Positions 1 to 10,600 of a stretch of 64,000 bases of DNA are shown here, piece after piece; within the stretch, counting starts at the first letter, position 1, and every line of letters begins with the position of its first letter. The position numbers were made by a program, and so were the translations under genes. The notes under the pieces are model-generated. The model was not told the origin of the DNA. It worked only from the letters and a program-made list of their open reading frames with translations, and searched no databases. The DNA lies in the NCBI RefSeq assembly GCF_900114445.1, contig NZ_FOTB01000004.1:126094-190093 (forward strand), written 5' to 3'. This DNA is from Salinicoccus halodurans. Its GTDB lineage: Bacteria > Bacillota > Bacilli > Staphylococcales > Salinicoccaceae.

Positions 1-116
1 AACGAATGCCAGCACCCGCGCCATGTGGACGTCGTCGCCCCCAACGAAGGCCGGATACCCCAGCATGTGGACATCGTCGCGCCCAACGAAGGCCGACAAA
101 CACCCTTATCGGCCGC
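1..116. repeat. Tandem 42-bp repeat, locus A of a dispersed family
   Basis: Two clear units begin at 22 and 64, each starting CATGTGGAC and containing CCCAACGAAGGCCG. A partial earlier unit occupies 1-21, so the array probably continues outside the window. The last unit runs into an imperfect hairpin at 91-114 with arms GGCCGACAA and TTATCGGCC. The same hairpin with the same 41-42 bp period occurs at three other intergenic sites in the window. There is no exact direct repeat with unique spacers, so this is not a CRISPR array. Confidence 0.75.
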
Positions 117-127
117 CGCAACACCAC

Positions 128-150
128 AAAAAAGAGGCCTTCCGGCCTCT
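128..150 (-). terminator. Rho-independent terminator of the amylase-like gene
   Basis: On the minus strand a GC-rich stem AGAGGCC/GGCCTCT with a 4-nt loop is followed by six T residues, 13 bp past the stop codon of the amylase-like gene. Confidence 0.85.
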
Positions 151-162
151 TCCTATCTTCCA

Positions 163-1581
163 CTACATTTCTTCTTTTGGTTTGCGGCGTTTCGCCACTG
201 CCCAGATGAATATTCCGAATCCGCCGAAGATGATGAGTCCGGCGTAGACGTATCCGTTATTCAGTCCGGTCTCTTCGATGACTGCGTACAGTTCCGTTTC
301 TTCCCGATCAAGCACAATATTATAGCTGTCCTGTCCCTCTTCTGCCCTTAAGGCATCACCGATGAGCAATCCGCTGAGCATTTTGCCCTCGTCTTCCGCT
401 TCAAGCGGCACTCTGAAGTTCTCAGTCTTGGATGTGTCATTGATGTTCAGTATGAAATCGACATCCGTCGTATCGTACCTGACGACATAGTGACCGTCTT
501 CACCGGATTTCAGTTCTGTCACCGCACCGTCCAAAAGCTGCTGGTGATCGGTGAATACTGTATTGATCTGTTTGATGTAGTCGACCACTTCCTGGTCTGT
601 CCAGAGATCCATCTGCCTGTGCACCTGCGGAATCGTTTCCCCGTTCAGCGCCACTTCCGTACCGTACTGGAAACTGATCGGCCCCGGATAGCCGTACAGA
701 TAGGCTGTGAGCTGCTGGATGCGTGTGCCCGGGAACATATTCTCATCGGCTGCATGTTTTGTAAACCGTTCTGTAAACCAGTGGTCGGCGAGCAGTATCT
801 GCCCGTCTTCCGGATAGGCGGGAATCGCTTTATCCGTAGTACTGAATGCTTCTGCGACATCCTGTCTTGCGGCCTCGGATGCAACATGATCGAACCCTTC
901 AGCCGTCACGGACTCACTGCCCAGAATACCGTATGTCGTCACACCTTCCGGCATGAATGATTCTGCATCCACACCATCCTGCACGACGTTCATGCTGAGT
1001 CCATCGACACCGAACTCATCCACGAATGCCCGGGCCATCTCCCTGTATGCGTCCTGGTTCTCCGGCACGGACAGATCGATGAATTCCACATCGGCGACTT
1101 CGCTGTAATACTCTCCCTGGAGTTCATTCAGCGCAGGATTATCCAGCGTTTCGTACTGCTCCGTTGCAGTCACCGGCATATCGACGACGACTTTCATACC
1201 CATTTCATGGGCGGCGTCAACAAGCGACTGGAAACTTTCGGCACCGCCGAATGACGATTCGATTTCACCGTAGTTTTCCACGGCATAGCCCATGTAGTCA
1301 TCCTCAGCCTTTTCAAACACCGGTGACAGCATGAGTGTATCGAAGCCCATGTCCTGTATGTATTCCAGATTTTCCTCTATGCCCCTGAAGTCTCCTCCGA
1401 ACGGCAGCGGTTCATTTTCGTCATCCGTCACGTTGACATCGTTTGAGTCATCCGCGTTCAGGAAACGGTCGACGACAATCGTATATATGCGGTCGTGCGG
1501 CTTTTCTTCAGCTGAAGCTTCCTGATGGAACACCCCGCCCAAAATCAGCAGCACTGCTATGTATTTCATTAATTTCTGCAT
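163..1581 (-). CDS. Membrane-anchored GH13 alpha-amylase-like protein, probably non-catalytic
   Basis: About 472 residues: an N-terminal signal peptide (hydrophobic run, then ASA-EE), a GH13-like barrel, and a C-terminal membrane helix (NGYVYAGLIIFGGFGIFIWA) followed by KRRK, so the body should lie outside the cell. The overall fold cues are amylase-like (RIYTIVVDRF, GGDFRGIEENLEYI, GFDTLMLSP). However, the catalytic motifs are degenerate. Region I has DMPVTA instead of DxxxNH. Region II reads GLSMNVVQD where GxRxDxxxH is expected. Region IV reads ADHWFTERF where NHD is expected. No obvious acid/base Glu is seen. I infer a pseudo-enzyme with a surface or carbohydrate-binding role. ATG at 1581 (AGG six bases upstream) and 1587 are both possible starts. 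Confidence 0.75.
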   Translation of the reverse strand: MQKLMKYIAVLLILGGVFHQEASAEEKPHDRIYTIVVDRFLNADDSNDVNVTDDENEPLPFGGDFRGIEENLEYIQDMGFDTLMLSPVFEKAEDDYMGYAVENYGEIESSFGGAESFQSLVDAAHEMGMKVVVDMPVTATEQYETLDNPALNELQGEYYSEVADVEFIDLSVPENQDAYREMARAFVDEFGVDGLSMNVVQDGVDAESFMPEGVTTYGILGSESVTAEGFDHVASEAARQDVAEAFSTTDKAIPAYPEDGQILLADHWFTERFTKHAADENMFPGTRIQQLTAYLYGYPGPISFQYGTEVALNGETIPQVHRQMDLWTDQEVVDYIKQINTVFTDHQQLLDGAVTELKSGEDGHYVVRYDTTDVDFILNINDTSKTENFRVPLEAEDEGKMLSGLLIGDALRAEEGQDSYNIVLDREETELYAVIEETGLNNGYVYAGLIIFGGFGIFIWAVAKRRKPKEEM

Positions 1582-1670
1582 TGACATCCTACCTTCTTGT
1601 CTAATATCCCCAGTATACTAGATTAAAAATTAAAATAGCCTCATTTCATAAAATGTTCACAAAATCTCAT

Positions 1671-1700
1671 TAAAAAAAAGACACTCTGTGACAGAGTGTC
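1671..1700 (-). terminator. Terminator of the YisL-like gene
   Basis: A perfect 9-bp stem GACACTCTG/CAGAGTGTC with a 3-nt loop precedes a run of eight T residues on the minus strand, just after the YisL-like gene. Confidence 0.9.
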
Positions 1701-1716
1701 CGGAATTTTAAAACCA

Positions 1717-2094
1717 TTATCTGAATAAAGCAGTAATCGGCCCCATCGGGAGAAAGATTCCCAGGCTGATTGTGACGACTGCCAGCACAAGAAATGCGAT
1801 GAACATCGGCTGTCCCGCTGTTTTCTTCCGCTTCCTTACTACTGCCATCTCCATCAGTCCGATTGTGAACAGTCCGGCAAGGAACTTGAGGCCGTACATC
1901 ATTCCGTTGATGCCCATTGCCTGGATGAACAGGACGAGCCCGGTTACAAGCACAATGACGTAGAACAATCTTGCGATCATATGGGGAGCTTTGGCATATT
2001 TTGCATCCGGATCCCCGGGGTTTTTAATTGAGAAGTAAGTGATGAAGAAAAATACAAGAGCGATGACAATTGCTGTAATGTGCAAGTGTATCAT
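1717..2094 (-). CDS. YisL/UPF0344 family membrane protein
   Basis: About 125 residues with four predicted membrane helices and short loops. The MIHLHITAIVIALVFFF opening and the pattern of a PGD loop, ARLFYVIVLVTG and GLMEMAVVRKRK fit the YisL (DUF1516) family of Bacilli, whose function is unknown. A start nine codons further upstream is open, but GAAAGGAAG directly precedes the ATG at 2094. Its place beside the FAH-family gene and addAB matches S. aureus as I recall it. It is a single gene with its own terminator. Confidence 0.8.
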   Translation of the reverse strand: MIHLHITAIVIALVFFFITYFSIKNPGDPDAKYAKAPHMIARLFYVIVLVTGLVLFIQAMGINGMMYGLKFLAGLFTIGLMEMAVVRKRKKTAGQPMFIAFLVLAVVTISLGIFLPMGPITALFR

Positions 2095-2150
2095 ATAATC
2101 TTCCTTTCTATTGTGAATCACTTACCATTCTAACATATTCACGCCGATTT

Positions 2151-3053
2151 TCATTCCCCGATATATGTCGTAAGTGTGCCGATTCCATTGATCGAAATAC
2201 GGACTTCGTCACCCTTTTTCAAGTACTGCGGCGGGTTCATTCCGGCTCCTACACCGCCCGGTGTGCCGGTCGCTATGATATCCCCCGGCTCGAGCACGAC
2301 ATACTTGGAAACTTCCGCAATCAGTTCGTCGAGTTTCAGCACCATCTCCGCCGTGCTTCCGTCCTGGCGGATCTCTTCATTCACCTTCGTGACGATGGAC
2401 GTCTGTTCCGGATTCGGAAGCTCATCCTTTGTGACGATGAACGGCCCCATCGGGCAGCCGCCCTTCAGACTTTTCGACAGGAACGGCAGCAGATGTTCCT
2501 TCTGCAGATCGCGCGCTGTGATATCGTTGATGATTGTGTAGCCGTATATATAATCCAGCGCCATCGAACTTTCGATCTTATCCGCACGCTTGCCGATGAC
2601 GACGCCGAGCTCCCCTTCATAATCCAGCGCCTGCGTCACATCCTGGTGGTCCGGGACCGTCGCTTCGTCTCCCACAAGGCTCGTTGCCGCCTTGGTAAAC
2701 ACATACAGGCTCTGCACTTCATTATCCAGTTCCTCCGCATGCTTCCTGTAATTCCGCCCAAAAGCGATCACGTTGTTCGGCGGTGTCACCGGAGCCAGGA
2801 ATTCTATTTCCGTAAAGGGTGCTTTATATTGATCCGCATTACCGGATGCATCTGCTTTCTCCACTAATTTTCTTACGATTTCCTGGAAATCCAGAGTGTG
2901 ATATGTCGAAATGCCCTCGAGCAGTGTTTTCGGATAATCCGATCCACCGCCGAAGTCCTCGAACAGTTTCGGTAATATCCATGCACTCTCCTCGCGCTTT
3001 ACTTTAACTCCATAATAAGTCTGATTCCCGTAGTCAAATGTTAAAAATTTCAT
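2151..3053 (-). CDS. Fumarylacetoacetate hydrolase (FAH) family protein
   Basis: 300 residues. The C-terminal two-thirds is the FAH fold: [16 protein letters not shown], the metal-binding Glu pair in [12 protein letters not shown] (about residues 143-154), an Asp in NDITARDLQ, and the closing [15 protein letters not shown]. The N-terminal 70 residues resemble the YisK-like cap. Members include oxaloacetate decarboxylases, acylpyruvases and 4-oxalocrotonate-pathway enzymes, so the exact substrate cannot be read from sequence. AAAAGGAGCG precedes the ATG. It lies downstream of addA and the DUF418 gene on the same strand, a placement shared with S. aureus. Confidence 0.85.
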   Translation of the reverse strand: MKFLTFDYGNQTYYGVKVKREESAWILPKLFEDFGGGSDYPKTLLEGISTYHTLDFQEIVRKLVEKADASGNADQYKAPFTEIEFLAPVTPPNNVIAFGRNYRKHAEELDNEVQSLYVFTKAATSLVGDEATVPDHQDVTQALDYEGELGVVIGKRADKIESSMALDYIYGYTIINDITARDLQKEHLLPFLSKSLKGGCPMGPFIVTKDELPNPEQTSIVTKVNEEIRQDGSTAEMVLKLDELIAEVSKYVVLEPGDIIATGTPGGVGAGMNPPQYLKKGDEVRISINGIGTLTTYIGE

Positions 3054-3096
3054 GGATTACGCTCCTTTTGCTGTTTTGTCCATTATAACAGACAAT

Positions 3097-4209
3097 CTAT
3101 GATTTTTTCCCGAATTTATCTGAATTATTCGTAAATAATGATTCAATGCCGCTGATTTCAAACTTTTGGAATAAAAACCCGGTGCCGAGAAGCACCGCGT
3201 AAAGCGCCGTCATGATAATCACCATCGTAAGGATAGTGACATCACTGTATGCTGTGAAGCCTATGCCGTAGAAGATGAATATCAGGAAGACATTCGAGAA
3301 TATATACATCGTCAGGCTGCGGCGGCCGAGCGGTACGAACAGATTATGCAATTTTCCGGGACTCACATCCGCAAGGTAGACCAGCAGTATGAAATATCCG
3401 AGCGCGAGCACCGGTCCGCCGAAATTATCAGCAAGCAGCGTACCGCTGTATGTCCCGAGCGTGACGACCTGGATCATCTTGAGTGCAAGCCCGCCGCCTG
3501 CCAATGTGATGAACATTGCGATTGTAAGCAGCTGGTTCGACCCGAGCAGTGTACGGATATCCAGCTTCCCGAGCGCGATGCCGAACAGTATCCACGGCAG
3601 TACAGTGAATACGAGCGTATACATCCCGCCGGCAATGTCCCCTGTGAATATTTCGATGTTCTTGCTGAGGATGGCAAAATAGTCACTGCTTCTGAACACG
3701 CTTGTATGGTCATTCACCGTCTGGATTGCAGAGTATATCTTATCCGTCGGTGAACCGATATTTTCAAGAATATCCGGCAGTACATTCACAGCCATATGGA
3801 AACCGAACAGCACGATTGACGAAACCATCGGTACATACCACCGTGGCTTCAGGAATAAAAGTCCCGCGAACGCCATCAGTGCGAGTCCCGGCAGAAAATC
3901 GTAGGCAAAGATGAATACCGCCTGGAGCGTACCGATTGCGAACACGGCTACAAGTATTTTTGCAATGTTTCCAATTCCTGACCCCCTGTAATGGTTCAGC
4001 ATATAGCCTGTCAGAAGTGCCAAAAGAGGCAGCACCGCACTGCCCGTGAATATGTTGAGCAGATGATATGACCGGAGTTCATCACCGTTCAGATATTCAT
4101 ATATATTTATCGCGTCAAAGGGCATCATGTAGTACATGCCGTTCATGAGGAGTACAAGGAAAAAGGTGATGCCCAGCATGAATTTGATGTTACTGTCTTC
4201 AGTTTTCAA
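3097..4209 (-). CDS. DUF418-type polytopic membrane protein
   Basis: About 370 residues with roughly ten membrane segments. The C-terminal PLGRRSLTMYIFSNVFLIFIF resembles the DUF418 signature, and an early acidic loop followed by LLNIFTGSAVLPLLALLTGYML also fits. The function of DUF418 proteins is unknown. The gene overlaps the 3' end of addA. The best start is TTG at 4209, which has GGAG nine bases upstream inside addA; ATG codons at 4224 and 4254 lack a comparable site. This makes translation coupled to addA likely, although a shared function is not implied. Confidence 0.65.
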   Translation of the reverse strand: MKTEDSNIKFMLGITFFLVLLMNGMYYMMPFDAINIYEYLNGDELRSYHLLNIFTGSAVLPLLALLTGYMLNHYRGSGIGNIAKILVAVFAIGTLQAVFIFAYDFLPGLALMAFAGLLFLKPRWYVPMVSSIVLFGFHMAVNVLPDILENIGSPTDKIYSAIQTVNDHTSVFRSSDYFAILSKNIEIFTGDIAGGMYTLVFTVLPWILFGIALGKLDIRTLLGSNQLLTIAMFITLAGGGLALKMIQVVTLGTYSGTLLADNFGGPVLALGYFILLVYLADVSPGKLHNLFVPLGRRSLTMYIFSNVFLIFIFYGIGFTAYSDVTILTMVIIMTALYAVLLGTGFLFQKFEISGIESLFTNNSDKFGKKS

Positions 4210-7200
4210 TTTTAATCGCTCCATAGTCAAAGAAATATAGATATACAGTAACATCTTTGCCCAGCGCCTGCATCGCAGAACGTCTGTAAATATCCATCTG
4301 TGTGCGGTAGCGGTTCACAAGGTCCGCTTCTGTGAGCTCCGTGCCTGCCACCCTGTCGGTCTTATAGTCCAAAATGACATAACCATCGTCCATTTCGAGC
4401 AGTGCATCCATGATTCCCTGGACCATCTGGTCTCCGTACCGGGAGTAGCCGATCGCCTTCTGGTTCATGATGAACGGGATTTCCGTATGGATGGCTCTCT
4501 GGTGTCCGAGCACGTTCTCCATCACACTGTCACCGAGGAACTGATGGATATTTCCAATCATCCTCGTCCTGTGCATATCAGTGATTAACACATCTTCTGC
4601 AGTACTCTCTTCAACCAGCCTGCTGATGTATGCTGCCTGTTCTTCATCATCGAGGTCCCTGATCTCTTCATAACGGTTCATGACGTACATCATCATCTGG
4701 TGCATCATCGTACCGAAAACCGGTGCATCGAGCGTTTCATTCCGGAAGTTCGGCAGCCGCAGGTTCGGTGTCCGGTCGTGCCGGATGATTGCACTGTCGT
4801 CGGGCGGCGTTTCATTCCGGCGCTTGATTTCCGTCACGGATTCCTTAAATACCGTGCGCGTTTCGGCCTGATGCGGATATTGATAAAACAGCCTGTCCTT
4901 CAGCAGCTCATTGTCCGGCACCTTCAGGGACTCAAGATCCCCGAGAGAGGCAAAGCGCCTGAAATCCGCTTCCTCCGCTTCCGGAGGGTCAACGTATTCC
5001 ACCTTCAGGAAAGGGATGTCCTCATTGACGAAAATCGGTGCGACGAGCTCCTGGATGCTGCGTATGGAAAGCCTGTCATCCGCATTGATGACGCCCGGCT
5101 CATAGGCATATTTCCCCTTATATTCCGCGTTATAGACAAGCGGCATGATGAGTTTGTCGATTGCGCGTGTCATGGCCACATAAACAAGCCGCATCTCTTC
5201 ACTGATCAGTTCGCGGAGGATCAGTTTCCCCAGAACTTCCGAATGGATGCTCGGCATCACCGCAAGTGCTTCCGGGACAAACCGCTTGAAGGCGATGCCC
5301 GCCTCGGGGTGGACACTCACTTTCTTCGAAATGTCCATCATGTTCAGCTTCCTGTACATTCCCGCATAGATGACGTAATTGAACTCAAGCCCCTTTGAGG
5401 CATGGATCGTCATGACGCGCAGCGTATCATCATCCGGCGAAACCGTGTTCTCCTCTCCGAAGTCCTGTCCGTCATTGATCATGCGGTGGATGTACGAAAT
5501 GAATTCATACAGTGACAGGTGCGACATCGATTCGAATTCACGAGCCTTTTCGATGAAGCCGTTCAGATTGGCCCGCCTGGAGATGCCCCCCGCCAGTCCT
5601 GCGAAATATTCAAGGACGCTGAACTCGAGATAGATTTCATCGATCAGCTCCGGCACACTCATGTACCTTGCATACTCCTGGAGCGTGCGCAGCGCAGCTT
5701 TGAATTCGTGGATTTTCTTCATGACCACTGCCTGCCCGTCGAATTCGATCAGCGCTTCATACATATAATCCGCCTGCGACGATGCGCGGATCCGTGCGAT
5801 TTCATCTTCCGAGAAATCGAACATCGGCAGCCGCATCATGCCGACCAGGTGATCATCCTGAAGCGGATTGTCGATGACGGACAGTATGCTGATCATCGTC
5901 CGGATCTCGAGCGTATCCAGATAGCCCGAACGGTTGTTTACGAACACCGGCAGATCCGCTTCACCGAGCAGCTTGCGATAGGATTCATTATCCCTCGTAT
6001 TGCGCGTCAGAATGACGATGTCCCTGTAGGACACACCTTTTCTCACGAGATCCCGTACCACGTTGATGATGTGTTTTATCTCCACATCGCCGCCCTGTTC
6101 CGATTTGTTTTCGATGATATGGCATTCCGACTGGAGCGGAGGCGCTTCAAGATAGTTCCCCTGCACCAGCCGGTGCGTCGCGTCGTAGGAAATTTCACCG
6201 ACTTCCTTGTCCATGATCTTTTCAAAGACCGTATTCGTCAGTCCAAGCACTTCCCCGCGGGAGCGGAAGTTGTGATTCAGGCTGATCAGCCGGCCGCTGC
6301 CGGGTTCTTTGAACCGTTCTGATTTCGTGATGAATAAAGACGGATCGGCCTGGCGGAATTTATAGATGGATTGCTTGACGTCACCCACCATGAAAAGATT
6401 GCCGTCACTTTCCCCGCCGGTTTTAAGCGCCTGGATGATGGCTTCCTGCACCCGGTTGATATCCTGGTACTCATCAATCATGATTTCCTTGAACTGGCTG
6501 CGGTAGCGTTCTTTGATCGCACCGTCCCGGGATTCGAGTATCGCCAGCGCATAATGTTCATAATCCGAGAAGTCCATTTCATTCCTTGCGCGCTTCTGCT
6601 GCCTGAATTTCCTGATCACCTCAAGGGCAATATCCACGAGTACGTTGTTCGCACCGTTCATCGGCGCCAGTTCAGCCTTCACCCGGTCCAGGTCATACAC
6701 CGGCGCATCCCTGATGTCGTTATAGCGGTCGCGCACGCGTTTCTGCACGGCGAGCAGCGCTTCCTTATCATCCGGGTCCGAGATATTCCTGATGAAGGAC
6801 GACCGGCCGTCCTTCAGCCCGAAGGCAGGCAGTTCCACCGGACGCTCAGCCATCATGCCGCCTGATGCCTGCTCGACTGTCATGATCAGCGCCTCGAGTG
6901 AGTCGAAGGCATCGAGCACCTGGTTTTCCTTGATCGATTCATGGGTCACGGTCCTGTAATGGGTCCGGAGCAGGGTCAGATCCGATGCGAGCGCATCGAG
7001 TTTGACCCTGATATTATGCTTGTGGTCAGCCAGAATCCCCTCGAGCCGGTCCACATCGATGTACTGGTCCCGGTTCCGCTCCAGAAAGTCATACGGATCC
7101 GGGCTTGCGACCGCAGTGTAATAAAGGTCGCGTACGGTGCCGAGCAGCCCGTCATTGCTCTTGTCCGTGGACAGCATTGTGGAAACCGCATGGAAATCAT

Positions 7201-7645
7201 CGTCCGGATCCTTATAGTAGGACTCCAGCACATTTGAAATCACCGTTTCCAGACGGATCTTCATCTCTATGTCGCCGAGGGTCCGCATATCCGGAGACAG
7301 TCCGATTGCATTGTAGTGCATCTGGATGAGATACAGGCAGAAGCTGTGCAGCGTCGATATATGCGCCTCTTTGAGCTTCAGCGTCTCCTCATAGATCCTT
7401 GGCTCCCTTTTTTCCAGGAATGCCTTCCTCAGCGCCTTTTCGATCTTATCCTTCATATCGCGGGCACTCATGTTGGTGAATGTCGCGACAAGTATTTCAT
7501 CGATCGAATATTTTTCATCCAGTATCTTACGGATGATGCGTTCAACAAGCACCGTCGTCTTTCCGCTTCCCGCTGCAGCTGCAACGAGGACGTCGGAGCC
7601 TTCATATTCAATCGCTTCAAGCTGTTTATCCGTCCATTGGACCAT
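4199..7645 (-). CDS. addA: Helicase-nuclease AddAB subunit A
   Basis: About 1148 residues, a UvrD-like helicase fused to a RecB-type nuclease. Visible are Walker A AAAAGSGKT (residues 22-30), FTNMSARDMK (motif Ia), Walker B IMIDEYQDINR, NFRSR, IHASKGLEF (motif V) and VAMTRA (motif VI). Near the C-terminus is the nuclease core VILDYKTDR. With AddB it processes double-strand breaks for RecA loading and responds to Chi. The start MVQWTDKQ (7645) was preferred over one 14 codons upstream because it matches family N-termini; it overlaps the addB stop by 20 bp. Staphylococcal workers call this gene rexA. Confidence 0.95.
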   Translation of the reverse strand: MVQWTDKQLEAIEYEGSDVLVAAAAGSGKTTVLVERIIRKILDEKYSIDEILVATFTNMSARDMKDKIEKALRKAFLEKREPRIYEETLKLKEAHISTLHSFCLYLIQMHYNAIGLSPDMRTLGDIEMKIRLETVISNVLESYYKDPDDDFHAVSTMLSTDKSNDGLLGTVRDLYYTAVASPDPYDFLERNRDQYIDVDRLEGILADHKHNIRVKLDALASDLTLLRTHYRTVTHESIKENQVLDAFDSLEALIMTVEQASGGMMAERPVELPAFGLKDGRSSFIRNISDPDDKEALLAVQKRVRDRYNDIRDAPVYDLDRVKAELAPMNGANNVLVDIALEVIRKFRQQKRARNEMDFSDYEHYALAILESRDGAIKERYRSQFKEIMIDEYQDINRVQEAIIQALKTGGESDGNLFMVGDVKQSIYKFRQADPSLFITKSERFKEPGSGRLISLNHNFRSRGEVLGLTNTVFEKIMDKEVGEISYDATHRLVQGNYLEAPPLQSECHIIENKSEQGGDVEIKHIINVVRDLVRKGVSYRDIVILTRNTRDNESYRKLLGEADLPVFVNNRSGYLDTLEIRTMISILSVIDNPLQDDHLVGMMRLPMFDFSEDEIARIRASSQADYMYEALIEFDGQAVVMKKIHEFKAALRTLQEYARYMSVPELIDEIYLEFSVLEYFAGLAGGISRRANLNGFIEKAREFESMSHLSLYEFISYIHRMINDGQDFGEENTVSPDDDTLRVMTIHASKGLEFNYVIYAGMYRKLNMMDISKKVSVHPEAGIAFKRFVPEALAVMPSIHSEVLGKLILRELISEEMRLVYVAMTRAIDKLIMPLVYNAEYKGKYAYEPGVINADDRLSIRSIQELVAPIFVNEDIPFLKVEYVDPPEAEEADFRRFASLGDLESLKVPDNELLKDRLFYQYPHQAETRTVFKESVTEIKRRNETPPDDSAIIRHDRTPNLRLPNFRNETLDAPVFGTMMHQMMMYVMNRYEEIRDLDDEEQAAYISRLVEESTAEDVLITDMHRTRMIGNIHQFLGDSVMENVLGHQRAIHTEIPFIMNQKAIGYSRYGDQMVQGIMDALLEMDDGYVILDYKTDRVAGTELTEADLVNRYRTQMDIYRRSAMQALGKDVTVYLYFFDYGAIKIEN

Positions 7646-10600
7646 TTTCCCACGCCCCGCTTTCAAAATTCCATATTGTCTCGTCATCCACGGTATTCAT
7701 TCTGATATCCCGCCGGTTCATCAGCGGATCGATCTGGCAGGCCGATTTGAAGTCGCACATTTCGCAGGCGAGCCTGGTGTTAGATGCATCCAGTGCAATC
7801 GGCGAGGCCAGCACTTCACCCCCGTACATGCGGTCCGTCGTCTGCCTGTACATTTCCATTATATGTCCGGCGTAATGTTCGAACAGCATCGGGCTGAAGT
7901 ATCTGTGTTTCGTCATTTTGTTGATTTTCCCCGTTTTCGTCACAGAGAGCGGATAGTACGCACTGTACTCCCTGTACTCGTCGAGTTTCGACAGCATGCC
8001 TGTAATCCCTATGGATGTTTCATCGATCACCGCGTCATACTCGCTGTTTTCGTTGATGAAAGCCCCGTCCGGGCGCATGCGTTTCTTCTGTTCCTGCTCC
8101 GCCTTCTCCAGTGACTCCCCGCCGTCAAGCGTGATGAGCGGATCGCGGACCGGGAAGAACAGCATGCTGTTGGGCCGGATTTTTTCCTTGCCGAAATACT
8201 CCGGCCCCTTCTGCACCAGCACGTGCATATACGTCATCATCTGAAGTTCCAGCCCGTTCAGTATGCCGGCTTTCGAAATGGAGCGTGCACTTGATTTATA
8301 ATCGATCAGGTTCACATAGGCCCCGTCCGCCGTCTCATACATGTCCACGCGGTCGATTTTCCCCCGCAGGTGGATCGTATGGCCGCAGTCGCTCGTCAGG
8401 GTCACTTCATCGAGCGGGCTTTTCACAAATCCGAAAGACAGTTCAACATCTGCGATTTTGTAGTCCCCGAGTCTTTCAATATCCTGCATGAACAGGAGGA
8501 GCCGGACGATTGCATCGCCCGCCCGCTGCTTGAGCGACTGGTAGTAGCCCGTCTGATCGAAGATGCCGAACTGGATGGCCTGGGCAAACCGTTCAATCGA
8601 GTCGGCCACCTGCATCCTGATCGTCTCTTCCTCGTGCAGCAGTGTGAGCCCGAGTTTCGTCACCACATCATATAGCACTTCATGGTAAAGGTTTCCGAGT
8701 TCGAGCGGTGCCACCTGATACGGCTTTCTGACTCTGAGTTTCAGGCCGTATGCACTGAAATGCTGGAACTGGCACCGGTGGAATGACTCGAAACGGGAGA
8801 CACTGGCGTTCATCTCTTCGCCGTAGAGCGCAAGCGCCGCTTCTTTTGTCAGCGGCTCCGCCCGGTTGTCATAGGTCAGGTTTCTCCGCAGCCTCGGGTA
8901 GATATCATGCCAGCTGTCCTTCATCAGCATCTGGAATGTCTCGATCCACGGCCTGTACTCCGGCAGCTTCAGGAAATCGGCCGGTGCATCCACCTGGGAC
9001 GTCATCATTTCCCGCATTTTCAAATGCAGGAGCGGCTCCATGCTCGCGGCCGATGATATCAGCCGTTCCGGATTGAAGCGGCTGTATTCGCTCACCCGCC
9101 TGTACTCGTAATTCCTGACATTCTCAGGAGCCTCCGGCATCACTTCATCGAGGAACGGGCTGCGTTTTGTGACGTCACCTGAAGGCAGGGTGACACTCCA
9201 GCTGAGATAAAGCCCCTCGGTCGCCCGGGTAATTGCCAGGTAGAATACAAACCGCTCGTCCTGCGCGAGCGTCCTCGTGCTCGGGGACAGTTCGATATCC
9301 GCCCGTTCGAACAAGGCTTTTTCCTCATCGGAGATGATATCGCTGTTCCTCGTTTCCCGCGGCAGCGCGTCCCGGTTCACGCCGATCAGGAAGATATATT
9401 TCTTGTTCTCCACTTTGGAGAGATCCAGCGAACCGACCATCACCTGGTCGATCGTGGAAGGGAGCAGACTGAATTCCGCATTTTTAAGGCCATCCATGAA
9501 AGCTTCGTAAAATATCTGGAACCGGACGGCTTCATCGTCATAGACAACGTAGGCGTCATCCAGGAGACGGATGAACATATTGTATGCCTGCTCTGTTTCG
9601 TCCCGCTCCTGGATCTGATTATTTTCGTCCTGGCGGATCATCTCCTCCGTGATTTTGTCCACGATGCCCTCAGAAATCAGGAAATCGTAGATGAGGCCGA
9701 TGTAGTCCCTCACGGTCCGCTCCGTCCTGAATTCTGCGAAAAGCACTTCGAGCTTCCCGAGAACTTTATTCTTAAAAGCGATCATGTCCTCATACGATGC
9801 ACTCTTGTCCACGACATGGAGCACGCCGTTTTCATCCGGTACGGTGATGTAGCGGAACTTGTCATCATCGAACAGGGCGGAGCCGCTGAGGCCGCGCTCA
9901 AGTGCGAAGTTTTCCAGCTGGTCGATATACATCCGGTCCGATGTCTCGCACAGATATCCCGTCTTCAGCACATTCATGAAGGCATTGAACTCGTAATTTT
10001 TCGCATAGCAGTCGAGAAGCGCCATGATGAACTGGATGAAGGGATGCGAATACATCTGGACTTTCTTGTCGATATGATAAGAGATATCGAACCGCCGGAA
10101 TACCGATTTGATGACCGGTTCATAGGAGATGTCCCGGTAGAGGATGCCGATGTCGCTGTAATAGGCACGTCCTTCAAAAACCAGCCGTTCTATCTCACGC
10201 GCCACTTCAGTGATCTCCTCGAGGGCGTTCGGCGCCTCTGTGATCGTCACGCCTTCGTAGTCATACATCTGCTCATGTTCCGCAAAATGGGACTCGATCT
10301 GGATGAGCCCTTTCTTGTCGGAGCGCCTGAAGTCCTGGCCGAAATGGATGAATTCCAGATTGTCGTCTCCGGCAAAGAACCTGAGCCTCTCAATGACTGC
10401 ATCCGTCTTCCTGAACAGTTCCTTGTTGGATCCCTGATGGGTCAGCAGTATATTGATTTCTTTGACCCGGGTTGTGAGTGCCTGGATGAGTGCGTATTCG
10501 ATTTCAGTGAAGTTATGGAAGCCGTCGATATAAAGGACGGCATCTTCCAGAGACTGAATGACGGCATCTGAGTATATGAGGTTGATGAACTGGTCCGTCA

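Noticed and set aside
1-116. Tandem 42-bp units considered as a CRISPR array
   Set aside because: There is no invariant direct repeat separated by unique spacers, no cas gene is nearby, and the units form hairpins with mutated arms.
163-1581. Amylase-like protein called as an active alpha-amylase
   Set aside because: Three of the four GH13 conserved regions lack the catalytic or substrate-binding residues.
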